Origin: Candidatus Methylobacter oryzae
Lineage (GTDB): Bacteria; Pseudomonadota; Gammaproteobacteria; Methylococcales; Methylomonadaceae
Direction of reading: 5' to 3'
Assembly (NCBI GenBank): GCA_945861405.1
Contig: CAMAUL010000010.1
Coordinates: 1 to 61,933 of the forward strand
Length of the DNA stretch: 61,933 bases
The position numbers were made by a program, and so were the translations under genes. This document shows positions 50,616 to 60,426 of this stretch, in pieces (the stretch's first letter is position 1; each line of letters begins with the position of its first letter). Below the pieces are notes generated by a model that was not told where the DNA came from, made no database searches, and worked only from the letters and a program-made list of their open reading frames with translations.

Positions 50616-52763
50616 ATGAGTTTTTCACGTTGGGTACTGTTGGTCGTTATCGTCGCCCTGATTGCGGCGTTTTTTATGTTTGATCTGCAATACTATTTAA
50701 CGCTGGAAACACTTAAGGCGCAGCAGGCTGCTATCGACACTTATCGCATCAATCACCCCATTTTGGCGGTTGCAGTCTATGCGTTGATTTATATCGCGGT
50801 GACCGGTTTGTCTTTGCCGGGAGCTACCATTCTGACCCTAGCCGGTGGTGCAGTATTCGATTTGTTATGGGGGACGTTGATTGTCTCTTTTGCTTCCACG
50901 ATCGGCGCAACGCTGGCCTTTCTGTCGGCGCGTTTTTTGTTTCGCGATGCGGTGGAATCCCGTTTTGGCGATCGCCTAAATGTCATTAATAAAGGTATGG
51001 ACAGGGACGGCGCTCTGTATCTGTTTACGCTGAGATTGGTGCCGGTTTTTCCGTTCTTTGTGATTAATCTGGTGATGGGATTAACCAGCCTGAAAACGCA
51101 GACGTTCTATTGGGTCAGCCAAGTTGGCATGTTGGCCGGTACCGTGGTTTATGTGAATGCTGGAACTCAGTTGGGTAAGCTGGAATCATTGTCGGGTATT
51201 TTGTCTCCGGGGTTGCTCGGCTCTTTTGCTTTACTGGGTATTTTTCCGTTGCTGGCGAATAAAGTCGTTGAAGCCATCAAGGCAAACAAGATCTATGCAC
51301 AATGGACTAAACCTCAGCGCTTTGACAATAACATCGTGGTTATCGGCGCAGGCTCAGGCGGTTTGGTCACCGCCTACATCGCCGCCACTGTCAAAGCCAA
51401 AGTCACCTTGGTTGAAAAGCATAAGATGGGCGGCGATTGTCTGAATACCGGTTGCGTGCCATCCAAATCCTTAATCCGTTCCGCCAGGTTGCTAGTCCAG
51501 ATGCGTCGGTGCGCCGATTTCGGTATCAAAAAGATCGACCCCAAAGTGGATTTCGCCGAGGTGATGAATCGGGTGCAATCGGTTATTAAAACCGTTGAGC
51601 CGCATGATTCCGTGCAACGTTACACTGAGCTTGGTGTGGAGGTGATCGAGGGTGAAGCCCAGATTATTTCGCCCTGGGAAGTGCAGGTGAAAACAGACGG
51701 TGAATCCCGGATCATAACCACGCGCGCCATCGTTATTGCTGCTGGAGCGCGCCCATTCGTTCCGCCGATTCCCGGCATTGAGGACATCGATTATCTGACT
51801 TCCGATACTGTTTGGGATTTGCGCGAATTGCCCAAGCGATTGGTCGTACTCGGCGGCGGGCCTATCGGTTGCGAACTGGCGCAAAGCTTTGCCCGGTTAG
51901 GCAGCAAGGTTACCCAGGTCGAAATGCTACCCCGATTGTTGATCAGGGAAGATGCCGAAGTCTCAGAGACCGTGATGGCAAAGTTTCGTCTGGAAGGCGT
52001 TAATGTGCTGGTCGGTCATACCGCCAAAGGCTTTATTATCGAACAGGGTGAAAAGATCCTGATTGCCGAATATGACGGTAAGGAGCGGCGTATTCCCTTC
52101 GATCAGCTATTAGTGGCGATAGGCAGGGTTGCCAATATCCAGGGTTACGGTCTTGAACAGCTGGGCGTTGAAACTTCGGCTAACCACACCATTGAAATCA
52201 ATGAATTCCAGCAGACCAACTACCCGAACATCTTTGCTTGCGGTGACGTATCCGGCCCGTTTCAGTTTACCCATGTTGCCGCCCATCAGGCTTGGTACGC
52301 AGCAGTGAACGCATTGTTCGGCAGTGTTATTAAATTTAGCACCGATTACTCGACGATCCCCTGGGCCACCTTTACCGATCCCGAAGTTGCCAGGGTCGGT
52401 CTGAATGAGCAGGATGCAAAGGCCAAAGGTGTTGCCTATGAAGTCAGCGTCTATCATCTTGATGAGCTGGATCGTGCGATTGCCGACGGCGTAGCGCACG
52501 GTTTCGTCAAAGTTTTAACCGCGCCGGGAAAAGATAGGATTCTCGGCGTAACCATTGTCGGCGAACAAGCAGGGGAATTGATCGCCGAGTTTGTGCTGGC
52601 GATGAAACACAATATCGGCCTGAACAAGTTGCTGGGCACCATTCATATTTATCCGACCCTATCGGAAGCCAACAAATATGCGGCCGGAGTCTGGAAGCGT
52701 AACCATGCGCCGAAAGGCTTGTTATGGTGTGTCGCCAAGTATCATGATTGGCGCAGAGGATAA
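50616..52763 (+). CDS. DedA/TVP38-like membrane domain fused to a pyridine nucleotide-disulfide oxidoreductase
   Basis: The 715-residue protein joins two parts. Residues 1-230 are a VTT (TVP38/TMEM64, DedA-like) membrane domain with about six helices and the PGATILTLAGGAVF signature. Residues 240-715 are a full FAD/NAD(P) disulfide oxidoreductase of the mercuric-reductase-like class: FAD-binding VVIGAGSGGLVTAYIAA, redox pair Cys275-x4-Cys280 in GGDCLNTGCVPSKS, NAD-binding VVLGGGPIGCELAQSFAR, and a C-terminal dimerisation domain with HIYPTLSEA. The C-terminal CC pair of mercuric reductase is absent. The fusion tethers a redox enzyme to the inner membrane; substrate unknown. Confidence 0.9.
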   Translation: MSFSRWVLLVVIVALIAAFFMFDLQYYLTLETLKAQQAAIDTYRINHPILAVAVYALIYIAVTGLSLPGATILTLAGGAVFDLLWGTLIVSFASTIGATLAFLSARFLFRDAVESRFGDRLNVINKGMDRDGALYLFTLRLVPVFPFFVINLVMGLTSLKTQTFYWVSQVGMLAGTVVYVNAGTQLGKLESLSGILSPGLLGSFALLGIFPLLANKVVEAIKANKIYAQWTKPQRFDNNIVVIGAGSGGLVTAYIAATVKAKVTLVEKHKMGGDCLNTGCVPSKSLIRSARLLVQMRRCADFGIKKIDPKVDFAEVMNRVQSVIKTVEPHDSVQRYTELGVEVIEGEAQIISPWEVQVKTDGESRIITTRAIVIAAGARPFVPPIPGIEDIDYLTSDTVWDLRELPKRLVVLGGGPIGCELAQSFARLGSKVTQVEMLPRLLIREDAEVSETVMAKFRLEGVNVLVGHTAKGFIIEQGEKILIAEYDGKERRIPFDQLLVAIGRVANIQGYGLEQLGVETSANHTIEINEFQQTNYPNIFACGDVSGPFQFTHVAAHQAWYAAVNALFGSVIKFSTDYSTIPWATFTDPEVARVGLNEQDAKAKGVAYEVSVYHLDELDRAIADGVAHGFVKVLTAPGKDRILGVTIVGEQAGELIAEFVLAMKHNIGLNKLLGTIHIYPTLSEANKYAAGVWKRNHAPKGLLWCVAKYHDWRRG

Positions 52764-52912
52764 TATATCTTACGGTTTTTAAAAGCCTGATATTAATCAA
52801 GGCTACTTTTGGCTATAATCTGGGGTAACTATTAAACCCGCGCAGTGCAACGCAAATAAAACGTAGTTTTGTTCAGCATCAGGGTCAGGTTCCAGTTAAC
52901 AGGAGTAACCAT

Positions 52913-53596
52913 TTGAACCCACAGAACAAGATTTTATTTGCAGGCGATCCGCACGGAGACTTCAAGCCGCTGATTGCGGCAGTGCATCAATACCAGCCCG
53001 AAGCCGTTGTGTTGCTGGGCGATTATGACCTGGAAATACCCTTGGAAGCCTGTTTGCAGGAAATTGTCGGTTTAACCCAAATCTGGTGGATTGCCGGGAA
53101 TCATGATTTTGAAACACCCGCCAAGCATAAATATCTGTTTGATTCGGCTTTGGCCGATAATGGGTTGCACCTGAAAGTCACGGAAATAGCAGGTCTTAGG
53201 GTTGCCGGGTTAGGCGGTATTTTTCTGGGCCGGGTCTGGTATCCGCCGCAAAAACCAAAATGGCGGGACAAGCAGCATTATCTGCATAATCAGCCTGCCA
53301 ACCTTAGACATTCGGCGTTGTCATTAAAATACAAAGCCGCGATTTGGCATGATGAGTTTGAGGCATTAAAGACGCTGAAAGCGGATATTCTGGTGACTCA
53401 CGAGGCTCCGGGATCCCACCGGCACGGCTTTGATGTGATTGGCGATCTGGCCGCCGCGATGGGGGTGAAAAATATCTTCCATGGTCATTTGCATGAAAAT
53501 TATGCTGCTATTGTTAAACACAATATCAGGGTAGTTGGCGTGGCGGACAGGGAAGTGGTCGATTTGGTGGGGAATACGTTAACTTATTCCGGGTGA
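52913..53596 (+). CDS. Metallophosphoesterase family protein
   Basis: The 227-residue protein has the calcineurin-like motif series: GDPHGDF, LLGDYDLE, GNHDFE, THEAPGS and HGHLHE, which bind two metal ions. Members hydrolyse phosphoesters of nucleotides, proteins or lipids; the substrate cannot be told. The start is TTG 52913 preceded by AACAGGAG. It is followed by a palindromic repeat and convergent with the ABC-F gene. Confidence 0.85.
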   Translation: MNPQNKILFAGDPHGDFKPLIAAVHQYQPEAVVLLGDYDLEIPLEACLQEIVGLTQIWWIAGNHDFETPAKHKYLFDSALADNGLHLKVTEIAGLRVAGLGGIFLGRVWYPPQKPKWRDKQHYLHNQPANLRHSALSLKYKAAIWHDEFEALKTLKADILVTHEAPGSHRHGFDVIGDLAAAMGVKNIFHGHLHENYAAIVKHNIRVVGVADREVVDLVGNTLTYSG

Positions 53597-53612
53597 TGGG
53601 GGCTTGAAGGTT

Positions 53613-53660
53613 CAAAGCCAGATTTGAACTCCGTCATCGGGAGTCCAAAGCTGGCTTTGG
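53613..53660. repeat. Palindromic repeat, CAAAGCCAGMTTTG family (second copy)
   Basis: The arms CAAAGCCAGATTTGAACTCC and GGAGTCCAAAGCTGGCTTTGG match the copy at 22623-22679. Confidence 0.75.
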
Positions 53661-53680
53661 CTGTGTACGTTCCAGTCCAG

Positions 53681-55270
53681 TTACGAAGTTTGACTGCTCA
53701 AATAATCCTCATAATTGCCATTGAAATCGACAATCCCGTTCGGGGTCAGTTCGATAATCCGCGTTGCCAGCGACGACACAAACTCCCGGTCATGACTGAC
53801 GAATATCAAGGTGCCGGGATAATTTTCCAGCGCGGTATTCAGCGATTCTATCGATTCCATGTCCAAATGGTTGGTCGGCTCGTCCATCACCATGATGTTG
53901 TTCTTTTGCAGGATCAGCTTGCCGAACAACATGCGGCCTTGCTCCCCGCCGGAGATGACTTTAACGGATTTGTTGATGTCGTCTGCGCTGAACAATAACC
54001 GCCCTAAGGTGCCGCGTATGGCTTGGTCGTCGTCCGACTCCTTGCGCCATTGACTCATCCACTCGATCAGCGTCATGTTTTCGGCGAAGTCTTCGGCATG
54101 ATCCTGGGCGTAGTAACCTACCTCCGAGTTTTCCGACCATTTGACCTCACCGGCATCCGGTGTTAAATCGCCGACCAAGGTGCGCAGCAAGGTTGTTTTA
54201 CCAATACCGTTGGGGCCGAGTACCGCAACACGCTCGCCGACCGGAATCATCAGATTCAGGTTTTTGAATAAGGGTTCGCCCCCATAACCTTTAGTTAAAT
54301 TTTCAACTTCCAGCGCCAAACGATGCAGCTTTTTAGTCTGGTCAAAGCGTAGGAACGGATTAACTCGACTTGAAGGTTTGACTTCATCCAGCTTGATTTT
54401 GTCCAATTGCTTGGCGCGCGAAGTAGCCTGTTTGGCCTTGGACGCATTCGCCGAGAAGCGGCTAACGAAGGTTTGCAGCTCGGCAATCTGAATTTTTTTC
54501 TTGGCGTTTCCGGCAAGCAATCGATCACGCACCTCGGTCACCGCGATCATGTAATCGTCATAATTACCTGGATAAACACGCAGTTCGCCATAATCCATAT
54601 CGGCCATGTGAGTGCAAACGCTGTTTAAAAAATGGCGGTCATGCGAGATGATAACCATGGTGCAGTCGCGTTGGTTAAGAATGTCTTCAAGCCAGCGGAT
54701 GGTGTTGATGTCCAGGTTGTTGGTCGGCTCATCCAGCAGCATGATGTCGGGATTGGAGAACAACGCCTGCGCGAGCAAGACCCGCAGCTTCCAGCCTGGT
54801 GCTACCGAGCTCATCAAGCCGTTATGCTGTTCTAGCGGAATTTCCAGTCCCAGCAATAATTCGCTGGCTCTGGATTCTGCGGTATAGCCGTTGAATTCGG
54901 CAAACACCGATTCCAGCTCGGCGGCATGCATATAGTCGTCTTCGGTAGCTTCCATGTTCGCGTAGATCGCATCGCGTTCAGACATCGCCGCCCACATCTC
55001 GGCGTGTCCCATCAGTACCACGTCCAGTACCCGATAGTCTTCATAGGCGAATTGATCCTGACGCAAGTTGCCCAGGCGCTCATTGGGGCTGATGCTGACG
55101 TTGCCCGCTGACGGTTCCAGGTCGCCGCTCAAGATTTTCATGAAGGTCGATTTGCCGCAGCCGTTCGCGCCGATCAGGCCGTAACGGTTGCCGTCGCCGA
55201 ATTTGACTGAGACGTTTTCAAACAGGTGTTTAGCCCCGAACTGCAGTGTGATGTTAGCTGTAGAAATCAA
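53681..55270 (-). CDS. ybiT: ABC-F family ATPase (YbiT type)
   Basis: The 529-residue protein has two ATP-binding cassettes and no membrane domain: Walker [10 protein letters not shown] and GPNGIGKTT, Walker [11 protein letters not shown] and [10 protein letters not shown], and a linker with charged helices (about 240-310). ABC-F proteins bind the ribosomal E site and adjust translation. The length and cassette sequences fit the E. coli YbiT group (530 residues). It is upstream of no obvious operon partner; a MITE separates it from yaeQ. Confidence 0.9.
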   Translation of the reverse strand: MISTANITLQFGAKHLFENVSVKFGDGNRYGLIGANGCGKSTFMKILSGDLEPSAGNVSISPNERLGNLRQDQFAYEDYRVLDVVLMGHAEMWAAMSERDAIYANMEATEDDYMHAAELESVFAEFNGYTAESRASELLLGLEIPLEQHNGLMSSVAPGWKLRVLLAQALFSNPDIMLLDEPTNNLDINTIRWLEDILNQRDCTMVIISHDRHFLNSVCTHMADMDYGELRVYPGNYDDYMIAVTEVRDRLLAGNAKKKIQIAELQTFVSRFSANASKAKQATSRAKQLDKIKLDEVKPSSRVNPFLRFDQTKKLHRLALEVENLTKGYGGEPLFKNLNLMIPVGERVAVLGPNGIGKTTLLRTLVGDLTPDAGEVKWSENSEVGYYAQDHAEDFAENMTLIEWMSQWRKESDDDQAIRGTLGRLLFSADDINKSVKVISGGEQGRMLFGKLILQKNNIMVMDEPTNHLDMESIESLNTALENYPGTLIFVSHDREFVSSLATRIIELTPNGIVDFNGNYEDYLSSQTS

Positions 55271-55330
55271 GTTTTTGTTCCGAAGATTAAAGGTGAAAAA
55301 GGTAAAAGGCTAAAGGCTAAAGGCAAAATA

Positions 55331-55420
55331 GAACGCGGATGACGCGGATGATTATGATTGAATAAGATTTTTTCTTGAATTATCGGCGTTTATCATATTT
55401 ATCAGCGTCATCTGCGTTCC
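55331..55420. repeat. 90-bp MITE-like repeat (GAACGCGGATGACGC family)
   Basis: The ends GAACGCGGATGACGC and GCGTCATCTGCGTTC are imperfect complements. It is homologous to 59586-59674 and to 23471-23580. It sits in the ABC-F/yaeQ gap. Confidence 0.75.
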
Positions 55421-55442
55421 ATTGTTTTTGATGGCGCTTGAG

Positions 55443-55979
55443 TTAACTAAGCCAGACCTCAGGCGCTATATTGGCCGTATTTTGATCGTCGCTGACCCAA
55501 ATTTGCCCGTCCTGGATGCTGATTTGCAATTGCATGGTGCGCTTTACCATCGGTGCGAGTTGGTCGGTGGCTTCCTTGGGCAGGTTAATGACCGTCAGGT
55601 TTTTAAAGCGTTCCAGCTTGGCTTGGATCTGATTCCACCAGACCGTATTGCGTCCGCCGTAAGTGTAGAGGATGACTTTATCGGCGCGACTGGAGGCCTT
55701 GCGGATGCGTTTTTCATCAGGCATGCCCACTTCAATCCACAGCTCAATATCGTCGGTCAGACTTTTTTGCCAGAGTTCGGGTTCATCGTCAGTGCTCAGG
55801 CCTTTGGTGAATTGCAGGTATTTATCGGCATTAATCGCAAAAGCCAGCAGGCGCGCCATCATTCGCTCTTCGGTCTCTGAAGGATGCAGGGCAATGGTCA
55901 GGTTATGTGCTTGATAATAGCCCCTGTCCATGTCTGAAATCTGACAGTCGGCTTTATAGATGGTTGACTTAAGCGCCAT
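55443..55979 (-). CDS. yaeQ: YaeQ family protein
   Basis: The 178-residue protein matches YaeQ along its length (MALKSTIYKADCQISDMDRG, then TIALHPSETEERMMARLLAFA and ELWIEVGMPDEKRIRKAS). YaeQ has a PD-(D/E)XK-like fold; it was once thought to replace RfaH, but its function is unresolved. Single gene, upstream of the ABC-F gene on the same strand. Confidence 0.9.
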   Translation of the reverse strand: MALKSTIYKADCQISDMDRGYYQAHNLTIALHPSETEERMMARLLAFAINADKYLQFTKGLSTDDEPELWQKSLTDDIELWIEVGMPDEKRIRKASSRADKVILYTYGGRNTVWWNQIQAKLERFKNLTVINLPKEATDQLAPMVKRTMQLQISIQDGQIWVSDDQNTANIAPEVWLS

Positions 55980-56044
55980 TGAGCGGTTTTTTACGGCTTT
56001 GAAAAATAAAGTCCTATTCTAACAGATTTTAGCCTTCGAGTGTT

Positions 56045-56542
56045 TTACAGTAACAGCTTATCGTCTATGGCTATAAAACGGTCGGCCGAATTAATCAGCG
56101 AGGGAGCGGTCAGCGCCGGGACGCCGTAAACTTCCGTCGTTACGCCGTAAACGATTCGGGCCTTGTCCAATAACAGGTCGAAGTCGCCGTCGCCGGATAA
56201 CAAAACAATCACATCGGCCTTGGCCGCATAGTCGATCACATCCAGCGTAATGCCGACATCCCAATCGCCTTTCGCGGAGCCGTCGCTACGCTGGATGTAA
56301 GGCTTTAGTTTGACTTCAAAGCCGATATTCCTGAGTATTTGCTGAAATCCTTGCTGCTTGCTGTCGCCCTTGTCGATTGCATAAGCAAACGCCGCGACCA
56401 CTTCCCTGTTGGCAGTCGCCTGCGCCCAGAATGCAGCGTAGTTAAAATGCCGCTGGTAACTTTGTCGGGTGGTGTAATAGATATTTTGCACATCGGCAAA
56501 GATGGCGACTTTTCCCACCGTTATTTGAGGAATGAACAGCAA
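56045..56542 (-). CDS. NYN domain protein (LabA/DUF88 family)
   Basis: The 165-residue protein has a PIN-like NYN ribonuclease fold with acidic residues in [28 protein letters not shown] and [15 protein letters not shown]. Such proteins are predicted RNases. Its start overlaps the end of ppnP by 22 bases if ATG 56542 is used; a start near VGKVAIF (about 56518) would remove the overlap. Confidence 0.85.
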   Translation of the reverse strand: MLFIPQITVGKVAIFADVQNIYYTTRQSYQRHFNYAAFWAQATANREVVAAFAYAIDKGDSKQQGFQQILRNIGFEVKLKPYIQRSDGSAKGDWDVGITLDVIDYAAKADVIVLLSGDGDFDLLLDKARIVYGVTTEVYGVPALTAPSLINSADRFIAIDDKLLL

Positions 56543-56832
56543 TAATCGCTAGGCGTTTTAACTTTCATCGTGAACGCGGCATTAGCAGGTACGTTGAAAG
56601 ATTCGCCGCCTTTGATGCTTTGCCATTCTGCGCCGGGCAATAACACGTCCAGGCCGCCGTCGATGATTTCCATTAACTCAGGATCTGCGGTATTGAAAGT
56701 GTATTCGCCGGGCAGCATGAAGCCCAAGGTTTTGGTCGAGCCATCCGCAAACTTGATAGTCCGGCTGCTGACATTGCCGCCGAAGTAGACATTGGCTTTT
56801 TTGACGACGGTTACGTTATTGAATTCTGACAT
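56521..56832 (-). CDS. ppnP: Pyrimidine/purine nucleoside phosphorylase
   Basis: The 103-residue cupin-type protein matches PpnP/DUF1255 ([59 protein letters not shown]). It splits several nucleosides with phosphate. It lies just upstream of, and probably with, the NYN gene. Confidence 0.92.
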   Translation of the reverse strand: MSEFNNVTVVKKANVYFGGNVSSRTIKFADGSTKTLGFMLPGEYTFNTADPELMEIIDGGLDVLLPGAEWQSIKGGESFNVPANAAFTMKVKTPSDYCCSFLK

Positions 56833-57070
56833 GGGTAGTCCTTTATGGGGAATGGATAGAAGGGGCGCAATAATACCAGATTGTGTTGATTTTGCGAGTT
56901 ATGAGAATGTGGACGACACTGATTAGGCGGATTATATGTGCTATCTGAATTCTGGCGATATAAGTTGTCGGATTCAATCGCCGTCGCGGAAAGCTGTATT
57001 ATAATCGGTGTGGGAGAGGGCGTAATCCAGTTTTTCAGACCTGATTATGGCTGAGTGAATTGATGCAAAG

Positions 57071-57223
57071 TTAGGATAGCAGGTTTTTGTTATTTTCGTT
57101 AGGATCATAACGATCAGCAGCTTTACGCAAAAAATGCACTTGCACCGCCCAACGTTCCCGCCATGTTAAAGGGCGATCCATACTGTCTGATAACAGACAA
57201 CTAATATCTTTACAGGTTTTCAT
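57071..57223 (-). CDS. Degenerate anti-sigma zinc-finger-like small protein
   Basis: The 50-residue product resembles the zf-HC2 partner usually encoded after this type of sigma factor (CKDISCLLSDSMDRPLTWRERWAVQVHFL). However, the usual His-x3-Cys-x2-Cys zinc site after HFL is missing; the sequence reads RKAADRYDPNE. It overlaps the sigma-factor stop by four bases. It may have lost zinc binding or sigma inhibition. Confidence 0.65.
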   Translation of the reverse strand: MKTCKDISCLLSDSMDRPLTWRERWAVQVHFLRKAADRYDPNENNKNLLS

Positions 57224-57792
57224 GATTTTCTCTTGGTAGTAAACCAGCGTTGTTCCAGGCATTCGCGCAGCCCTAGCCGCGCTCGGTGTAAATAAACACG
57301 GCAAGCGCTATGGCTGATATTCATATCCTGGCAAATTTTTTCGGTTTCCAGTCCGACCATTTCACGCAGCATAAAAGCCCGCGCGCGTTGTTCGGATAGA
57401 TTCTTTTGACACCATTCAAACACGTCCCAAAATTCGTCTTGCTCCAAGGCATGGTCTGGGTTATTCCATGCACTGGGCGCCCCTATCCAGCGGCCTTTAC
57501 CGTCGAATATCAATTGCTCCAAGGCGGCATTGGGATCGTCCTTGTTCTCGCTTGTCGGATCTCCCAGTGAATAATGCCTTTCAGCCGCACGGTAATGGTC
57601 AGCAATTTTGTGTTTTAAAATGCCGATTAACCAAGTTCTGACCGCTGACTCACTACGAAAACTATCACCTGTTTGTAAGGCGGCTAATAGTGTTTCTTGC
57701 ACTGCATCTTCGGCAACCGCTTCATCGTGCAACTGTAACAATGCGTAACGTAGCAGGATGGTTCGGTGATCGTTTAACTGGTTTTTATCCAT
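57220..57792 (-). CDS. RNA polymerase sigma factor, ECF-like
   Basis: The 190-residue protein has sigma region 2 (LRYALLQLHDEAVAEDAVQETLLAAL, VRTWLIGILKHKIADHYR) and region 4 (SEQRARAFMLREMVGLETEKICQDMNISHSACRVYLHRARLGLRECL). The insert between the regions is longer than usual. The following small gene is its likely regulator. Target genes are unknown. Confidence 0.88.
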   Translation of the reverse strand: MDKNQLNDHRTILLRYALLQLHDEAVAEDAVQETLLAALQTGDSFRSESAVRTWLIGILKHKIADHYRAAERHYSLGDPTSENKDDPNAALEQLIFDGKGRWIGAPSAWNNPDHALEQDEFWDVFEWCQKNLSEQRARAFMLREMVGLETEKICQDMNISHSACRVYLHRARLGLRECLEQRWFTTKRKS

Positions 57793-57970
57793 CGGTTATT
57801 CTGGGATGCGGCGGAATGCGCTTGGCGATATTTTAAAGCAAGGCGGATTCAACTCCGAAGTGCAATCCCAGTAATCATGCGGCTTTGCTTGTAAGTGTAT
57901 TTGCATTTTTTGTAATCGTATTTTAGCGGAGATAGTTACGCTATTGTTAACATGATGCAAAGTGCGAAAG

Positions 57971-58870
57971 TCATTTGGTTGATTTTAGCGCTTGATCTGA
58001 CCGGAGCTTAGCAACGATCAGATCGACAAACGACCTGACTTTTGCCGAAGCATAACGGCCTTCGCGATGTATGACGTGAATGGGCAAAGGCTCCGGTTCG
58101 AATTCGCTCAAAATCGTTTGCAGTTGCCCCGATGCTTGGTAAGAGGCAATCTGATAGGACAATAGCCGCGTAACCCCCATTCCCAGTAAGACGGCTGCAA
58201 TCGCGGAATCGTTACTGGTCACCGTTAAACGCGGCTTGACCCGTACGACTAGCCCTTCGGCAAATTTCCATTCTATAGCCGGTGAAACGGCGCTGGCAGC
58301 AACCACGAGGTGGTTCGCCAGATCCGATGGCTTGTCAGGCGTGCCATGCTTAGCCAGATAGGCGGGCGAAGCGCAGACAACCCGACGGATAGAGCCGACA
58401 CGAATGGCCTTCATGCTTGAGTCCGGCAATTCGCCGATCCGTATGCCGACATCAAAACCTTCCTCCAGCAAGTTTACGATCCGATCCAGAAATACGGCGG
58501 ATATTTCCATATCAGGATAGCGTTGCAAATAGTCAACGATACCAGGAATCACAAATAGCTTGCCGAACAACACCGGCGCCGTAACCGCCAGCTGACCGCG
58601 CGGTTCTGCATTGATGCCTGCTGCGGCTTCATCTGCCTCGTCTACCTCATTAATGATGCGCCGGGCATCTTCGAGATAGCGCTGCCCTGCATCTGTCACG
58701 CGCACATAGCGAGTCGTCCTGGTAAGCAGTTTGATACCCAGCCGGTCTTCCAGCGCCGCGATAGCGCGGGTCACTGCTGGCGGCGACATGTTAAGCCTGC
58801 GTGCGCCGCCGGCGAAACTCTGCTCTTCCGCAACGGCAACGAACACCGTCATTAACTGTAATCGATCCAT
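57971..58870 (-). CDS. LysR-family transcriptional regulator
   Basis: The 299-residue protein has an N-terminal winged helix-turn-helix (AEEQSFAGGARRLNMSPPAVTRAIAALEDRLG) and a periplasmic-binding-like effector domain. It is divergent from the four-gene cluster at 59007-61557 and probably controls it in response to a small molecule. Its closest subgroup looks like the quinone/oxidative-stress LysR regulators, which is inference. Confidence 0.9.
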   Translation of the reverse strand: MDRLQLMTVFVAVAEEQSFAGGARRLNMSPPAVTRAIAALEDRLGIKLLTRTTRYVRVTDAGQRYLEDARRIINEVDEADEAAAGINAEPRGQLAVTAPVLFGKLFVIPGIVDYLQRYPDMEISAVFLDRIVNLLEEGFDVGIRIGELPDSSMKAIRVGSIRRVVCASPAYLAKHGTPDKPSDLANHLVVAASAVSPAIEWKFAEGLVVRVKPRLTVTSNDSAIAAVLLGMGVTRLLSYQIASYQASGQLQTILSEFEPEPLPIHVIHREGRYASAKVRSFVDLIVAKLRSDQALKSTK

Positions 58871-58874
58871 TAAT

Positions 58875-58893
58875 TATTCCTATTATCGGAATA
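58875..58893. promoter_or_regulatory. LysR-type operator candidate (T-N11-A)
   Basis: TATTCC-N7-GGAATA is a perfect inverted repeat containing a T-N11-A arrangement (T58878 to A58890), placed five bases before the LysR start codon and upstream of the divergent gene. This is the classical position for LysR autoregulation. Confidence 0.55.
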
Positions 58894-59006
58894 GTATATT
58901 GTAATTAATGATTATTCTTCTTTCCAGTGGAATTTAATAAACTAACCCCGCTCGCAATACAACGAGTAAAACAACTGTCTCAACCTGACTTTTTTGGAGC
59001 ATCATC

Positions 59007-59552
59007 ATGAGCCGTATTAATACCGTCACCCACGAAACTGCCAATCCCGAACAAAAAGCGTTATTTGACGCTATCCAGTCTCAACTGGGCATGGTGCCCA
59101 ACTTTTTAAAAGTATTCGCTAATTCACCTGCTGCACTGCGCGCTTTTCTGGGCCTGCATGGCATCGCAAATGAAGGCAGTTTGGATCCCCAAACCCGTGA
59201 GCGTATTGCTTTAGGTCTGGCGCAACAAAATTCTTGCGAATATTGTCTGTCCGCCCATACCGCCATTGGCCGTAAAGCCGGATTAACCGCCGCCGAGATC
59301 GAAGCTAATCGCGCCGGTACCAGTCAAGACGGGAAAGCCGCTGTAGCCGTGCGCTTTGCCCGCTCGCTGGTTGAAAATATGGGCGAAGTCACCACCGCCG
59401 AAATTACCGAAGCGCGTAACGCCGGTTATAGCGATGGCGAAATTGTCGAAATCATCACTCATGTCGGTATGAATGTGTTAACCAATATGATAGGCAAAGC
59501 CAGCCGAGTGGAAATCGATTTTCCGAAAGTTGCGCTTAAAATCGCCGCGTAA
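59007..59552 (+). CDS. Carboxymuconolactone decarboxylase / AhpD-like peroxidase-related protein
   Basis: The 181-residue protein has the AhpD-type redox motif CEYCLSAHTAIG (Cys77, Cys80, His84) and the YciW/uncharacterised-peroxidase-related extension. It likely reduces peroxides or quinones. A good GGAG site precedes ATG 59007. First gene of the cluster divergent from the LysR regulator. Confidence 0.87.
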   Translation: MSRINTVTHETANPEQKALFDAIQSQLGMVPNFLKVFANSPAALRAFLGLHGIANEGSLDPQTRERIALGLAQQNSCEYCLSAHTAIGRKAGLTAAEIEANRAGTSQDGKAAVAVRFARSLVENMGEVTTAEITEARNAGYSDGEIVEIITHVGMNVLTNMIGKASRVEIDFPKVALKIAA

Positions 59553-59585
59553 AGCAACTCGCAAAAAATAAACCACAAATACAAT

Positions 59586-59674
59586 GGAACGCAGATGACG
59601 CAGATGATTATGATAAACAGGGATAATCCATGAAAAATCTGCGTCAATCATAACTATCAGCGTCATCTGCGTTC
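59586..59674. repeat. 89-bp MITE-like repeat (GGAACGCAGATGACGC family)
   Basis: The ends GAACGCAGATGACGC and GCGTCATCTGCGTTC are perfect complements; homologous to 55331-55420 and 23471-23580. It separates the first two genes of the LysR-divergent cluster. Confidence 0.8.
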
Positions 59675-59782
59675 TATTTTTAGTTGATTCATTGTGTATT
59701 TTATTTATTGCGAGTTGCCTAAGCACCATTGCTGCAATCATCCGGCGGTGTCCTGCGCCGCCGGTTTCTCCGGAGAACGCCG

Positions 59783-60400
59783 ATGGCTAACGCATTTGCT
59801 GAAATTACCTTTACCCCCAGTGTTAAGGCGGCCCAAAGTTTGTACGGCAGCCGTCAGGCGAATCAAGGCTTCGAGTTGTCGGAAGATGCCAAAAATCAAT
59901 TGACCGGGCGCGAGCTTGAGTTTATTGCCGAGCGCGACAGTTTTTATCAGGCTACCGTATCGGAAACCGGATGGCCTTATGTGCAGCATCGGGGCGGCCC
60001 GGCAGGTTTTCTAAAGGTGCTTGATGAACGCACCCTCGGCTTTGCCGACTTTCGCGGCAATAAGCAGTATTTGAGCGTCGGCAACCTCAACGCCAATAAC
60101 CGTATTTCCCTGATCTTGATGGATTACCCCAATAGAAGACGCTTGAAGATATGGGGCCGTGCCCGTATCGTCCATGAAAACGAAGAACCCGAATTAATCG
60201 CGCAACTTGAAGTGCCGTCCTATCGCGCCCGAGTTGAACGGGGCATCGTCATCCATGTCGAGGCCTACGACTGGAATTGCCCGCAACACATTACGCCGCG
60301 CTATTCAGAGGCCGAAATAGACAATCTGATTGCCCCGCTAATGGAAGAAAATAGAGCGTTAAAAGCCAAAGCCTCGGCAATCGGAACGGCTGGTGCTTGA
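59783..60400 (+). CDS. Pyridoxamine 5'-phosphate oxidase-related flavin protein
   Basis: The 205-residue protein has the split-barrel flavin-binding fold (FIAERDSFYQATVSETGWPY, QHRGGPAGFLKVLDERTLGF, GNKQYLSVGNLNANNRISLI) and a C-terminal helical tail. Such proteins bind FMN or F420/haem; substrate unknown. ATG 59783 follows GGAG at good spacing; an upstream ATG at 59729 adds 18 basic residues. Its stop overlaps the beginning of the next transcriptional frame by four bases. Confidence 0.82.
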   Translation: MANAFAEITFTPSVKAAQSLYGSRQANQGFELSEDAKNQLTGRELEFIAERDSFYQATVSETGWPYVQHRGGPAGFLKVLDERTLGFADFRGNKQYLSVGNLNANNRISLILMDYPNRRRLKIWGRARIVHENEEPELIAQLEVPSYRARVERGIVIHVEAYDWNCPQHITPRYSEAEIDNLIAPLMEENRALKAKASAIGTAGA

Positions 60401-60426
60401 CCTGTAAACTAACCGGAGGAAAAACC

